The notes: generated by a model not told the origin, from the sequence alone. A DNA stretch of 35,402 bases from JAZDLO01 sp043801935 (GCA_043801935.1 JAZDLO010000190.1:1-35402), one strand, 5' to 3'; positions 1 to 7,475 are shown, counted from the stretch's first letter. Made by a program: numbers and translations.

Positions 1-1
1 G

Positions 2-1228
2 GGGGTCTTTCTGAAGGGCTCCCAGCGGGACAACTATGAGTCAGACGACCTGAGCTGGGGTCCGGCTGCCGAGATAGTCACCGAGCAACGAGTACGCGAA
101 CAGGAGGAGGACGTCCGCCTGCTCTACGTGGCGATGACGCGGGCTCGAGAGCGGCTCGTGCTGGTGGGGGCGAAGCCTAGGGGTGACAGAGTAGAGAACT
201 GCCGCATCGGTCGCATCGTCTTGGGCCTCGGACTGGAAGCTCTCCCGTCTGCAGGCGCGACGGTATCGCTCGAAGGCCTGGATGCGGTCGTGACCGGCAT
301 TGAGCCTACGGTCGCGGGCGCTGAGGAGGCCCCTGGCCTAGACCCGGAGGCGATCTCCGCCACTGGGGGACCGGCGGCAGACGTCTGCCCCCGATTCTTC
401 GAGAGCACTTCAACGGGCACCGCTCTGAGTCGCATCAGTTTCTCGGCGCTGGCCGCGCACCAACGCTGCCCGAGGCGGTTCTACCTGGAGAGGGTGCTTG
501 GTCTCGATCTGGACGTCGATGCGCCGGCTGCGGGCGACGATCCTGATGCCGACTTGAGCACCACAGCCTTGGCAGACACCGTACTCGACGAGTCCGAGTC
601 ACGGGCGGGTCGAGAAGTGGGACTGCTCGTTCACGCCCTTTTGGAGCGGTCGGCGCTCGATCTGGAAAGCCCGGCGCCGGACCGGCTGCGCCTTGAAGCC
701 CTGGGCTTACTGCGCGCCACCGATTGGCGTCCGTGCGAGGCGGATCTGGAGCGTGCGCTCCGTCTCACCCTGGCCTTCTGGCGCTCACGCTTCGCAGGGG
801 AGCGGGCGCTTGCGCGGGCGGTCCGCGAAGCGCCATTCTTCTTCGCTCAGGGTGACATGCTGGTCTCAGGTGTCATGGACCTCATGTGGCAAGAGGAAGG
901 CGTCTGGCACATCGTTGACTATAAGACCAACTCTCTGAGTGAGCAGCCGGTCGTCAAAATGGCATCTCGCTACGAGTTGCAGGCCGCCGTCTACTCTCTG
1001 GCTGCGCTCCGTGCAGGAGCGCCGGCTGTGCTCACGGACCTCCTCTTCCTCGAGCGGCCGGAGGAGCCGGTCACGCTCAGATTCGACAGAGGGGACATCC
1101 CGCGATTGGAGAAACTCCTCGACGAGGCACTCGGCGAGGTAAGAGAAGGGGCCTTCCTTGCTCGCGCGGGCGAGGACTGCACCCGGTGCTCGGTCGCGGA
1201 GGTGTGCGCGCACATGGCCTGCCCCTGA
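2..1228 (+). CDS. UvrD/RecB-family helicase-nuclease, C-terminal part (AdnB/AddA-like), truncated by window start
   Basis: The open frame runs in from the left edge, so only the last 408 residues are visible. It opens with the end of a UvrD-type helicase: RLLYVAMTRARERLVLVG at about 113-166 is motif VI, which contacts ATP. A RecB-type PD-(D/E)XK nuclease domain follows, with a G-x-x-x-H motif (GLLVHALLE, about 620-650) and the catalytic GVMDLMW...VDYKTN pair (about 870-930). One cysteine lies in AAHQRCPRRFYLE (about 450-490) and three in CTRCSVAEVCAH near the C-terminus. This C...C-x2-C-x5-C layout is the Fe-S staple of AddB/AdnB nucleases. Known members of the family unwind and resect double-strand breaks before RecA-dependent repair. 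AdnB, AddA or a stand-alone RecB-like helicase cannot be told apart without the N-terminus. The family call is firm. Confidence 0.9.
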   Translation, partial: GVFLKGSQRDNYESDDLSWGPAAEIVTEQRVREQEEDVRLLYVAMTRARERLVLVGAKPRGDRVENCRIGRIVLGLGLEALPSAGATVSLEGLDAVVTGIEPTVAGAEEAPGLDPEAISATGGPAADVCPRFFESTSTGTALSRISFSALAAHQRCPRRFYLERVLGLDLDVDAPAAGDDPDADLSTTALADTVLDESESRAGREVGLLVHALLERSALDLESPAPDRLRLEALGLLRATDWRPCEADLERALRLTLAFWRSRFAGERALARAVREAPFFFAQGDMLVSGVMDLMWQEEGVWHIVDYKTNSLSEQPVVKMASRYELQAAVYSLAALRAGAPAVLTDLLFLERPEEPVTLRFDRGDIPRLEKLLDEALGEVREGAFLARAGEDCTRCSVAEVCAHMACP

Positions 1229-1237
1229 GCCATGGTA

Positions 1238-1243
1238 TAGAAT
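1238..1243 (+). promoter_or_regulatory. Candidate -10 box for tRNA-Pro(CGG)
   Basis: TAGAAT (inside TATAGAAT, 1236-1243) lies 33 bp before the tRNA and just after the stop of the helicase gene. No good -35 box is seen at 16-18 bp, so this is a weak call based on the -10 box alone. Confidence 0.35.
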
Positions 1244-1275
1244 AGGCGACCGTTGAGAGGATGGACATCATGCGG

Positions 1276-1352
1276 CGGGGTGTAGCGCAGCCTGGTAGCG
1301 CGCATCGTTCGGGACGATGAGGTCCCGGGTTCAAATCCCGGCACCCCGACCA
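1276..1352 (+). tRNA. tRNA-Pro (anticodon CGG)
   Basis: The cloverleaf is complete: acceptor CGGGGTG pairs with CACCCCG, D stem GCGC/GCGC, anticodon stem CATCG/CGATG with loop TTCGGGA (anticodon CGG), and T arm CCGGG-TTCAAAT-CCCGG. The 3' ACCA is encoded in the DNA (1349-1352). It reads the CCG codon, which suits a GC-rich genome. Confidence 0.97.
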
Positions 1353-1363
1353 TAGGTACGGAA

Positions 1364-1390
1364 GAGCCGCGTTCGCGGCTCGATGTCGTT
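1364..1390 (+). terminator. Likely tRNA-Pro terminator hairpin
   Basis: A 7-bp GC-rich stem (GAGCCGC 1364-1370, GCGGCTC 1375-1381) with a 4-nt GTTC loop begins 12 bp after the tRNA. The downstream T-rich stretch (GATGTCGTTCT) is weak, so termination efficiency is uncertain. Beyond it, up to 1479, nothing else is recognised. Confidence 0.5.
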
Positions 1391-1479
1391 CTAAGGTCAA
1401 GGGGTCAAGAGGTCGCGGGGAGCGGGTCGACTACCTCGGTTCGACTACCGCGGATGGACGAGGATGTCCCGGCCGCAGG

Positions 1480-2661
1480 CTAGCGCCGTATGTAGAACAC
1501 GATGAGGACGTGCGTTCCCGCATCATCGGGCAACTGCGCCAGCGTCCCATCGGGCGAACCACCGGCAGGAGCCAAGGTGGAAGTCGTAAAAGCGTAGCCG
1601 GAGACGGCGGGTTGCGGAACCCTGTCGGCGGAGAGCACGGGAAGTTCCGCCCGGTGCTCCAGCAAACGTGTGGCGACCCCGGATGCCGTCGCGGGCGGCT
1701 CCATGCCCAGACTGACCGTCAGTCTCACAGACGCTCCTATGGAGCGCACCAGGTCGACCAATTGCGCCACATCATCCCGGGGCACGAAGGCGGCGAAGGT
1801 CGGGCCGCCCAGCGAAAGGGTAGGGTCAAGCGGCTCCATACCCGTGAATGCGATCATCTGCGAGACCACCGCGTCCACCTGTTCGGGGGAGACTGCGGCC
1901 GAGGCGTCAGCGGCAGCGGCATCGCCGGGCAGGGTGGTGGTGGGCTCCACGGGCTCACCATCCCCGGGTGCCTGGGGAGCCAACACCTCGAATGCGACGT
2001 AGGCCGGCGCCTGAGCGGCCTTCAGGTTACTGACCATGGTCTTCTTGTCCTGGGTGACGGCTGGGACACCCGAGGCCGATGCCGTGGTGAACGCTGCGGC
2101 GGCAGTCGTGGCGGTCGCCGCCGCCATGACTGTCGAAGTGACACCCAGCGACTCAGACTGGCTGGGAACGGCGCCGGCGAGGTTGTCTTGCGAGGCGATG
2201 GTGGTGCCAGCCTGGCGGCCTTCAGTGGAGAGGTCGGCGTTGGACCGGACCAGGCCGTAGCCCACGACGGCTCCCAGAAGCGCGGCCACAGCCACAGTGG
2301 CGGGTATCCAGGGCCTGACCTTGCGGCGCCAAACCTTCGACCAGCGGGATGGCTCTTCTACCTGCGGGCGCAGGACCGGTTGGGAAGGGAACAGGATCTC
2401 GCCGAGTACCCGCTGCTCCAGATCTTCCGGGGGATCGTCGAGGGAGGCCTCTTGGAGGAGCGTGACCACCCGGTGCTGGGTCTGTACGCGGGCGGCGCAA
2501 TCGGGGCACTCTTGGAGATGAAGTTCGACTGCGACCTTGGTTTCAGAGGCCAACCTGCCGTTGAGGTAGTCCACGACCAACTCGTCCCAGTCGTCCACAT
2601 GACCGGACGGCGCGCTCGCGGGCGCCCATCCGCGGCCCTCTTGTTCGCTGCCCCTAGACAT
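1480..2661 (-). CDS. Anti-sigma factor with zinc-finger (ZAS/zf-HC2) domain and one membrane span
   Basis: This 393-residue protein has an N-terminal anti-sigma domain with the zinc motif HLQECPDCAARV (H-x3-C-x2-C, residues about 47-58). An Arg-rich linker leads to one hydrophobic span (PWIPATVAVAALLGAVVGYGL, about 117-138), then a long Ala/Thr-rich outer domain with no family I recognise. Anti-sigma factors of this type hold an ECF sigma factor at the membrane until a signal releases it. Its ATG (2661-2659) overlaps the TAA stop of the sigma gene upstream (2663-2661) as TAATG, so the two are translationally coupled and presumably made in matched amounts. The outer domain is probably the sensor; the signal is unknown. 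Confidence 0.88.
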   Translation of the reverse strand: MSRGSEQEGRGWAPASAPSGHVDDWDELVVDYLNGRLASETKVAVELHLQECPDCAARVQTQHRVVTLLQEASLDDPPEDLEQRVLGEILFPSQPVLRPQVEEPSRWSKVWRRKVRPWIPATVAVAALLGAVVGYGLVRSNADLSTEGRQAGTTIASQDNLAGAVPSQSESLGVTSTVMAAATATTAAAAFTTASASGVPAVTQDKKTMVSNLKAAQAPAYVAFEVLAPQAPGDGEPVEPTTTLPGDAAAADASAAVSPEQVDAVVSQMIAFTGMEPLDPTLSLGGPTFAAFVPRDDVAQLVDLVRSIGASVRLTVSLGMEPPATASGVATRLLEHRAELPVLSADRVPQPAVSGYAFTTSTLAPAGGSPDGTLAQLPDDAGTHVLIVFYIRR

Positions 2662-3353
2662 TATCCGCCTTCCCCTATCGTACCCTGTGGTGTGACGCCG
2701 TCTCGCGGCTCAGGGTTCCTGGGTTCCGGCAACCCGTACCCCGCGTCGGCCAGAGCGACCGCCAGCGCCTCGCGCGCGCGGAAGATACGGGACTTGATGG
2801 TCCCCTCTTGCACGCCCAGGATCTCCGCGGCCTCGCCGTAGGGAAAGCCGAGCAGGTCGCAGAGCACCACGGCGAAGCGAAAACCCTCGTTAAGCTCCAT
2901 GAGCGCCTCGCGTAGTGGTTCGGAAAGACCGTCAAGCACCGGGTCGATGCCGCCCCGACCTGAGGCTACGATGGTTCCGGTGCCGGCTGGGCCGGAGATG
3001 CCGTCCAAAGCCTCGGCGTCCATTGGCTCCGGTCTCTGCCGGCGCAGATGGTCGTATGCGGCGTTCACCACGATGCGGTGCAGCCAGGTGGTGAAGCGCG
3101 ACTCGCCTTTGAACGAATCCAAGTTGCGGAAGGCCTTGATGAAGGCCTCTTGGGCCACGTCGGCTGCGTCCCATGGATTTCCCAGAGTGCTCAAGGCCAA
3201 GTTGTAGACCCGACGTTCGTGGCGCCGGTAGAGTTCCGTGATGGCGTCCGAATCACCTTCGCGAGCGCGCTGGATCAGATGGGTGTCCGCATCACGTACT
3301 TGTTCGCTCGCGCTCAAGCTTTGTTTCGGCTCCCCTGGTCCGTGTCGGCTCAC
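2661..3353 (-). CDS. ECF (RpoE/SigW-like) RNA polymerase sigma factor
   Basis: This 230-residue protein has the two helical regions of group 4 sigma factors. Region 2 is at about residues 25-95 (LYRRHERRVYNLAL, then DAADVAQEAFIKAF and SRFTTWLHRIVVNAAYD). Region 4 is at about 145-200 (LREALMELNEGFRFAVVLCD, GEAAEILGVQEGTIKSRIFRAREAL), the helix-turn-helix that binds -35. A linker of about 45 residues separates them, and region 3 is absent. The start is GTG at 3353 with GGGGG just before it; the spacing is short, so a slightly later start is possible. It is followed without a gap by its cognate anti-sigma factor. It is divergent from the DUF1844 gene, and the 75 bp between them presumably holds promoters for both. 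Confidence 0.93.
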   Translation of the reverse strand: MSRHGPGEPKQSLSASEQVRDADTHLIQRAREGDSDAITELYRRHERRVYNLALSTLGNPWDAADVAQEAFIKAFRNLDSFKGESRFTTWLHRIVVNAAYDHLRRQRPEPMDAEALDGISGPAGTGTIVASGRGGIDPVLDGLSEPLREALMELNEGFRFAVVLCDLLGFPYGEAAEILGVQEGTIKSRIFRAREALAVALADAGYGLPEPRNPEPRDGVTPQGTIGEGG

Positions 3354-3378
3354 ACCCCCAATTCTAACAGCGGGGGGC

Positions 3379-3384
3379 TATAGT
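3379..3384. promoter_or_regulatory. Possible shared -10 region of the divergent sigma/DUF1844 genes
   Basis: TATAGT (plus strand), embedded in CTATAGTA, also reads TACTAT on the minus strand, so this single AT-rich patch could serve as -10 for both divergent genes. No convincing -35 box accompanies it on either strand. Confidence 0.25.
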
Positions 3385-3428
3385 AAGCTCCTTGAAACGA
3401 GAAGTCGTCGCAGGAGGTGAGAGGACCC

Positions 3429-3842
3429 GTGGGAGAGGAAGAGAGACAGGATCCACAGCCGGAAGAAGCGGAGATGATGGAGCGGCTGCAAGAGGAGCTA
3501 CAGAAACTGACCGTGAGCGATCACCTGCTCTACATGATGCAATCCCTATCGGCACTGGCTACCGGCCGAATGGGTCTGACGGCGGAGACCGTCGAGCGAC
3601 GCGACCTGGAGCAGGCGCGGCTGGCAATCGACGCCTTCAAGGCTTTGATGGAGGTGGCGGAACGGACGCGGCCGGCCCAGGAGATGGCGGTCCACCGGGG
3701 CGCGCTGTCCCAGTTGCAGCTGGCCTATGTCGGGGCCCAAAGGGGGAGCGCCTCCGAGGATGCGCCGGAGGAGCGGCCCGAAGATCCGTTGGAAGAGGCG
3801 CCCGAAAGTGCGCCGGAGGAGCGGCCCGAGGGCGGGGACTGA
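3429..3842 (+). CDS. DUF1844-family protein with acidic repeat tail
   Basis: The 137-residue protein has the short helical DUF1844 core (LLYMMQSLSALATGRMGL, then DLEQARLAIDAFKALMEVAERT and GALSQLQLAYVG). The molecular function of this family is unknown. The start is taken as GTG 3429 because AGGAGG (3412-3417) lies 11 nt upstream; the in-frame GTG at 3417 overlaps that ribosome site. The C-terminal tail is Glu/Pro-rich and contains two copies of APEERPE, from a 21-bp exact direct repeat (3761-3781 and 3809-3829, 48 bp apart). The gene is divergent from the sigma factor and upstream of the MTA phosphorylase gene, 208 bp apart. Confidence 0.75.
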   Translation: MGEEERQDPQPEEAEMMERLQEELQKLTVSDHLLYMMQSLSALATGRMGLTAETVERRDLEQARLAIDAFKALMEVAERTRPAQEMAVHRGALSQLQLAYVGAQRGSASEDAPEERPEDPLEEAPESAPEERPEGGD

Positions 3843-4050
3843 CGTCTGCGGCGTCCAGGCGCTGGAACCGGAGTGTGGGCCGCCACCACGGACGAGGGCG
3901 GGCACGGGCGGCGATGGGCGCGCGGTGGGCGCCATTCGGGACAGGTCGGTCGTCTCCCGTGATACGCTACTTTCCCTCGACGATCGGAAACCGGCGCAGC
4001 CGACAGGGTCGAGGACCGATGGGCTTGACTACGAAGAGGAAGGGCTGATT

Positions 4051-4851
4051 ATGCAGGCTAAGCCGCAGGTGGGAGTGTTCGGCGGCTCCGGGTTCTACTC
4101 GTTCCTGGAGGATGTCGAAGAGATCACCGTGGACACCCCCTACGGGCACCCGAGCGACAGTTACTTCGTCGGCGATGTGGACGGCGTTCCCGTGGCCTTC
4201 TTGCCCCGGCATGGTCGCCGGCACCAGCTGCCACCCCATATGATCAACTATCGGGCGAACGTGTGGGGCATGAAGGATCTGGGGGTCAAGCGGATCATAG
4301 GCCCGTGCGCATCGGGCAGTCTCAAGAAAGAGGTGGGACTGGGGCACTTCGTAGTCTGCGACCAGTTCGTCGACCGGACTTGGGGGAGAGGAGACACGTT
4401 CTACGACGGCCCGATTACCACGCACGTCTCGTCGGCCGACCCCTACTGCGCCGACCTGCGGCGGGTCTTGGTCCAAACGGGCCGTGAGCTAGACATCACC
4501 GTGCATGACGGAGGTACCGTGGTGGTCATCCAGGGACCTCGATTCTCCACCAGGGCCGAGAGCAAATGGTTCCGCGCCATGGGCTGGGACGTCATCAATA
4601 TGACGGGCTATCCCGAAGCCTATCTGGCCCGAGAGCTGGAGTTGTGCTACGCGAACATCTCGCTGATCACCGACTATGACGCCGGGGTGGCCGACGATCC
4701 CGCGATGCCGGCGGTGAGCCACCACGACGTGGTGGCGGCTTTCAACGCCAACAACGAGCGGCTGCGCGAGCTGCTGTTCAAGGTGATCCCTCGGCTGGCG
4801 ACCGAGCCTGACTGCGACTGTGGTCAGGCCTTGGCCGGCGCTCGGGGTTAG
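4051..4851 (+). CDS. mtnP: S-methyl-5'-thioadenosine phosphorylase (MTAP/PNP family)
   Basis: The enzyme splits methylthioadenosine with phosphate into adenine and methylthioribose-1-phosphate, salvaging the by-product of polyamine synthesis. The 266-residue protein begins with the phosphate loop (VGVFGGSGFYSFL), has FLPRHGRRHQLPPHMINYRANVW and GPCASGSL, and ends with the purine-site motif NMTGYPEAYLARELELCYANISLITDYDAG (split here by eye around residue 190-215). The DYD pair is the one seen in adenine-type (MTA) enzymes rather than in inosine/guanosine phosphorylases, so MTA is favoured; methylthioinosine is the alternative. The start is ATG 4051, with a GAGGAAGG ribosome site about 9 nt before it. 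The much longer in-frame frame upstream has no family resemblance and overlaps DUF1844. A small CDCDC-like cluster (CDCGQ) near the C-terminus is unexplained. Confidence 0.92.
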   Translation: MQAKPQVGVFGGSGFYSFLEDVEEITVDTPYGHPSDSYFVGDVDGVPVAFLPRHGRRHQLPPHMINYRANVWGMKDLGVKRIIGPCASGSLKKEVGLGHFVVCDQFVDRTWGRGDTFYDGPITTHVSSADPYCADLRRVLVQTGRELDITVHDGGTVVVIQGPRFSTRAESKWFRAMGWDVINMTGYPEAYLARELELCYANISLITDYDAGVADDPAMPAVSHHDVVAAFNANNERLRELLFKVIPRLATEPDCDCGQALAGARG

Positions 4852-4900
4852 TCAAGAGGTTCGCCGGCGCGCGGCGTTCACACCGTGCGCGCAGCCGACG

Positions 4901-5329
4901 TCAGACGGCGGTCGGCGCCGGCGAGGACTCCCCGCCGACCGGGTATTCCACCACCAGTTTGTCCCCGTCTCTGCGGACGTTGGTGTTCTGGATATGCGCC
5001 AGCACCGATGATTTGCGGGTGTCGTCGGACTCGCCCGCGAGCTTGACGTCCATCTCGAGCACGCTCCCATAAAGCTGCTCGACGAGCCGTATCGACTCCT
5101 CCGGGTTGAGCTGGAGCGGCTTGAGGAGCGAAGCCACCTTGGCCAGGATCCCCTTGAGCGCCCCAAGAGACTCACTTTCCTGGATATCGATCTCGCCCGA
5201 GCGGCGCTGTTGTTCCTCTTCCGGCTGGCGGTCGCGCCGGTTACTATCCCGGCGCTCTAGGTCTCGGCGATCGAGGTCCCGGCGTTCTGGGTCGCGGTGG
5301 TCGCCGTCGTGTCGTTCTCTCTTAGTCAC
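4901..5329 (-). CDS. Hypothetical protein with Arg-Asp repeat N-terminus, coupled to galE-like gene
   Basis: I do not recognise the family. The 142-residue protein starts at GTG 5329, whose last bases overlap the TGA stop of the epimerase gene (GTGA, 5329-5326), with AGAGGAAA in the epimerase's last codons as ribosome site. Residues about 5-40 are a low-complexity, highly charged tract of five-residue units (RRDLD, RRDLE, RRDSN, RRDRQ), encoded by 15-bp imperfect repeats at about 5220-5300. A conserved-looking helical part follows (LGALKGILAKVASLLKPLQLNPEESIRLVEQLYGSVLEMD, read in two pieces) and then a likely beta segment (LVVEYPVGG). No signal peptide or membrane span is seen. The coupling suggests co-production with the epimerase, but gives no function. 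Confidence 0.7.
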   Translation of the reverse strand: MTKRERHDGDHRDPERRDLDRRDLERRDSNRRDRQPEEEQQRRSGEIDIQESESLGALKGILAKVASLLKPLQLNPEESIRLVEQLYGSVLEMDVKLAGESDDTRKSSVLAHIQNTNVRRDGDKLVVEYPVGGESSPAPTAV

Positions 5330-6261
5330 GGTCGTTTCCTCTCGGTCTGCGCGCGGTAGAACTCCACGGCCCCCGCCACGCCTTCGTTCAGATCCACCGT
5401 CCATCTCCACCCCAGCTCTTTCTCGGCCTTGGAAGCGTCCAAGGCGATGTGCTCGACCTCTCCCGGCCGTACGGCGGCGAACACCGGGGCGGTCTGCGAG
5501 CCCACGGCCGTGCGGACGGCTTCGAAGACCTCCAGGTCGCTCACCTCGATGCCTCGCCCCAGATTGTAGACGCCACCGAGCGGGCTGTTAAGAGCGACCG
5601 TGTTCGCCTCGACGATGTCTGCGACGTTGCAGTAGTCGCGCGTCTTGGTGCCATCTCCGAAGATGACCGGCTGTCGCCCTGTGAGAAGCTGCAGCGCGAA
5701 GATGGCCACCACGCCGGCTTCGCCGTTGGGATCCTGTCTGGGACCGTACACGTTAGGGTATCGCAGCACGGTGTATTCCAGGCCGTGATTCTCGCGATAG
5801 GCGAAGAGGTAGTGCTCCACCGTATGTTTGCTCACCCCATAGGGGGAGATAGGGTCCACCGGGTGAGACTCGTCCACCGGGAGATAACTGGGCTCTCCGA
5901 ACAAGGCCCCCCCGGTCCCCGCGTAGATGATCTTTCGCACCCCGTGCGCTCGACAGCATTCGAGCAGGTTCAGCGATCCCAGGATGTTGATGGAGGCGTC
6001 GTATCCAGGTTCCCGGACGGACCGGGCCACGTCGATATGGGCGGCGTGATGGAAGACCACTTCCGGCTTCTCGAGATGGAAAACCCCGTGCAGTCCTTCT
6101 CCTCGGATGTCGGTCTCATGGAAGGTCGCGTCTCTGGGGAGGTTCTCCCGCTTCCCCGTGACCAGGTTGTCGACGATCGCTACCTGGTGACCCAGGTCGA
6201 GCAGGCGATCGCTCACGTGCGAGGCGATGAAGCCGGCTCCCCCTGTGACGAGTATCTTCAC
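5326..6261 (-). CDS. galE: NAD-dependent epimerase/dehydratase, UDP-glucose 4-epimerase-like
   Basis: This is an extended short-chain dehydrogenase of 311 residues. The NAD-binding loop is at the N-terminus (ILVTGGAGFIASHVSDRLL), followed by VDNLVTGKRENL, then HHAAHIDVARSV, GTGGALFGEP and YGVSKHTVEHYL with the catalytic Tyr-x3-Lys. VLRYPNVYGPRQDPNGEAGVVAIF and DGTKTRDYCNVADIVEA are the substrate-domain motifs of GalE-like enzymes. Known members interconvert UDP-glucose and UDP-galactose or related UDP-sugars for cell-surface glycans; the exact sugar cannot be read from sequence. The start is GTG 6261 (the annotated Met) with AAAGGAG five bases upstream. The stop overlaps the start of the Arg-Asp repeat gene. 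Confidence 0.88.
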   Translation of the reverse strand: MKILVTGGAGFIASHVSDRLLDLGHQVAIVDNLVTGKRENLPRDATFHETDIRGEGLHGVFHLEKPEVVFHHAAHIDVARSVREPGYDASINILGSLNLLECCRAHGVRKIIYAGTGGALFGEPSYLPVDESHPVDPISPYGVSKHTVEHYLFAYRENHGLEYTVLRYPNVYGPRQDPNGEAGVVAIFALQLLTGRQPVIFGDGTKTRDYCNVADIVEANTVALNSPLGGVYNLGRGIEVSDLEVFEAVRTAVGSQTAPVFAAVRPGEVEHIALDASKAEKELGWRWTVDLNEGVAGAVEFYRAQTERKRP

Positions 6262-6382
6262 CTACGCTCCTTTTGCGGCTATCCGTGGCAGGGCTTTCGT
6301 CCCTTGCGGCGCAAAGCGTTTGAAAGACCGGCTCCAGTGTAGTGCACAAACCGCCTCGGGGTCAGGCGGTCGGTCGATACGC

Positions 6383-6388
6383 TATACT
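6383..6388 (+). promoter_or_regulatory. -10 box of the tRNA Pro-Gly-Arg operon
   Basis: TATACT (in GCTATACTTT) lies 31 bp before tRNA-Pro(TGG), in the 158-bp gap after the epimerase gene. A clear -35 box was not found at the usual distance. The same GCTATACT-type core occurs before rplU (32491-32498), which supports a housekeeping promoter. Confidence 0.5.
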
Positions 6389-6419
6389 TTCGCGGCCGAA
6401 GCCAGAGAAGTGCGGCTGT

Positions 6420-6496
6420 CGGGACGTGGCGCAGCCTGGTAGCGCACCTGCTTTGGGAGCAGGGGGTCGGAGGTTCAAATCCTCTCGTCCCGACCA
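6420..6496 (+). tRNA. tRNA-Pro (anticodon TGG)
   Basis: Acceptor CGGGACG pairs with CGTCCCG, anticodon stem CCTGC/GCAGG has loop TTTGGGA (anticodon TGG), and the T arm is GGAGG-TTCAAAT-CCTCT. The 3' ACCA is encoded. It is the first gene of a tRNA cluster. Confidence 0.97.
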
Positions 6497-6526
6497 TGAT
6501 CCGGGTGGGAGCAGCAGGCTTAGCAG

Positions 6527-6599
6527 GCGGGCGTAGCTCAGCTGGTAGAGCATCGGCCTTCCAAGCCGTTTGTCGCGGGTTCGAGTCCCGTCGCCCGCT
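6527..6599 (+). tRNA. tRNA-Gly (anticodon TCC)
   Basis: Acceptor GCGGGCG pairs with CGCCCGC, D stem GCTC/GAGC, anticodon stem TCGGC/GCCGT with loop CTTCCAA (anticodon TCC), and T arm GCGGG-TTCGAGT-CCCGT. The CCA end is not encoded. It is 30 bp after tRNA-Pro. Confidence 0.97.
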
Positions 6600-6640
6600 C
6601 TCTTGCAGGCCGATCGCCACGGGCGGCCGCGGTAGAACGT

Positions 6641-6717
<77 letters not shown>

Positions 6718-6774
6718 CAGATTTGCAGGACTTTCTCTCCGGTCGCACTTCCGTCCGGGCCGAAGTGACTGTAA

Positions 6775-6942
6775 CAAAGGTACCGGAGCCACTATGTAAC
6801 ACGGGTACTGGGACTTGACAAAGGTACCGGAGCCACTATGTAACACGGGTACTGGGACTTGACAAACAAAGGTACCGGAGCCAAGGTGTAACACGGGTGG
6901 TGGGACTTGACACCACTATGTAACACGGGTGGTGGGACTTGA
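6775..6942. repeat. Tandem array of 44-bp repeats with TTGACA boxes
   Basis: Units lie at 6775-6818, 6819-6862 and 6867-6910 (44 bp each), plus a shortened unit at 6911-6942. A 4-bp CAAA insertion separates units 2 and 3. Units 1 and 2 are identical; unit 3 has AAGGTG for CTATG-type bases and GGTGG for GTACT-type bases; unit 4 lacks the GGTACCGGAG part. Each unit ends in GGGACTTGA followed by CA, giving TTGACA at 6815, 6859, 6907 and 6939, with another at 6959 outside the array. At 6815-6842 the spacing is TTGACA-16 bp-TATGTA, a promoter-like arrangement. The array starts about 60 bp after the attachment site, so integrase arm sites or iterons are also possible. No spacers, so not CRISPR. Confidence 0.85.
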
Positions 6943-6945
6943 CAG

Positions 6946-7236
6946 CTAGGCGTCCCAGTTGACAGGCCGTTTGAAAAGGAGGGTGCAAGAGATCCCTCTG
7001 ACTCCGTGAGGTGCGTTAGGCGTTCTTGCCCCCTCAGCCCAGAAGTCGTTGGGTAGGACACCCGCAAGCTCCCATCCCTCGCGTCCAAGCTCCTGTAGTC
7101 CTTGATCCAGCGGCTGCTTGTCTGTTTGGTTGGTTCCGAGCTGCCATGGGCTATAGGTCCAGCTAGAGCTGAACAACTCTTGTTCCTGCGTTCCCGTGCG
7201 ATCTAGCGGGAAGCACTTGTACTCCCATTTGGTCAT
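6946..7236 (-). CDS. Small DUF4177-like protein
   Basis: This 96-residue protein has the short pattern of DUF4177: WEYKCFPLD at the start, LQELGREGWELAGVLPN in the middle and LLFKRPV at the end. The function of the family is unknown. I chose ATG 7236 over the adjacent ATG 7239 because GGAGGG (7246-7241) is then 4-5 nt upstream rather than 1. It begins 14 bp after the stop of the integrase remnant on the same strand, so both were probably once in one transcript. Its end abuts the repeat array. Confidence 0.65.
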   Translation of the reverse strand: MTKWEYKCFPLDRTGTQEQELFSSSWTYSPWQLGTNQTDKQPLDQGLQELGREGWELAGVLPNDFWAEGARTPNAPHGVRGISCTLLFKRPVNWDA

Positions 7237-7250
7237 CATGCCCTCCGAAT

Positions 7251-7475
7251 CTAGGCGTTAACGATTTGCAGGTGTCTGGCGGCCTTGGTCTTTGCGTCCG
7301 CCAGGTTCCGTACGTGGCCGTGTTGGTCTCCCGGCAAGACATGCTGGTAGACGGTCATGGTGAAGGCCGGGGTACTGTGCACGAGCCTCTCTTGCACCAC
7401 TTTCACAGGTACGCCCGCAGCGACCAGCAGCTGGACGTGCACAAAGATACGATTGCGGGTGACGTGCGTAGCACA
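7251..7475 (-). pseudogene. Tyrosine recombinase (phage integrase) remnant, C-terminal 74 residues
   Basis: The frame reads HVQLLVAAGVPVKVVQERL, then VHSTPAFTMTVYQHVLPGD, the C-terminal end of a tyrosine recombinase. The third catalytic box (here LVH instead of the usual LGH) and the nucleophile Tyr of VYQHVLPG are both present. The expected HxxRH box upstream is not recognisable (the sequence there is THVTRNRIFV), and the core-binding and N-terminal domains are missing. The frame directly continues past the TAG stop (7478-7476) of the S-layer-homology gene, so a deletion appears to have joined the two. A GTG at 7442 could in principle restart translation, but the product would be inactive. 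Next to the attachment site this is the expected place for an element's integrase. Confidence 0.8.

Noticed and set aside
991..1400. Minus-strand frames reading GFEPGTSSS.. and RDLNPGPHRP.. across tRNA-Pro
   Set aside because: These are the well-known spurious frames on the antisense strand of tRNA genes. The same happens at 6279-6894 and 9557-9890. The tRNA explains the sequence.
1395..1450. Short GGTCAAG and CGACTACC repeats after tRNA-Pro
   Set aside because: They are too short and imperfect to separate from chance.
1510..2841. 443-codon plus-strand frame opposite the anti-sigma and sigma genes
   Set aside because: It is a GC-rich shadow, with Gly/Arg/His-rich product and no family motif, while the opposite strand carries clear zinc-finger and sigma motifs.
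3727..4050. Long N-terminal extension of the MTA phosphorylase
   Set aside because: It overlaps the DUF1844 gene, is Arg/Pro-rich and unlike the family. ATG 4051 has a ribosome site and gives the right N-terminus.
6775..6942. CRISPR array
   Set aside because: The 44-bp units follow each other directly with no unique spacers, and no cas genes are near.
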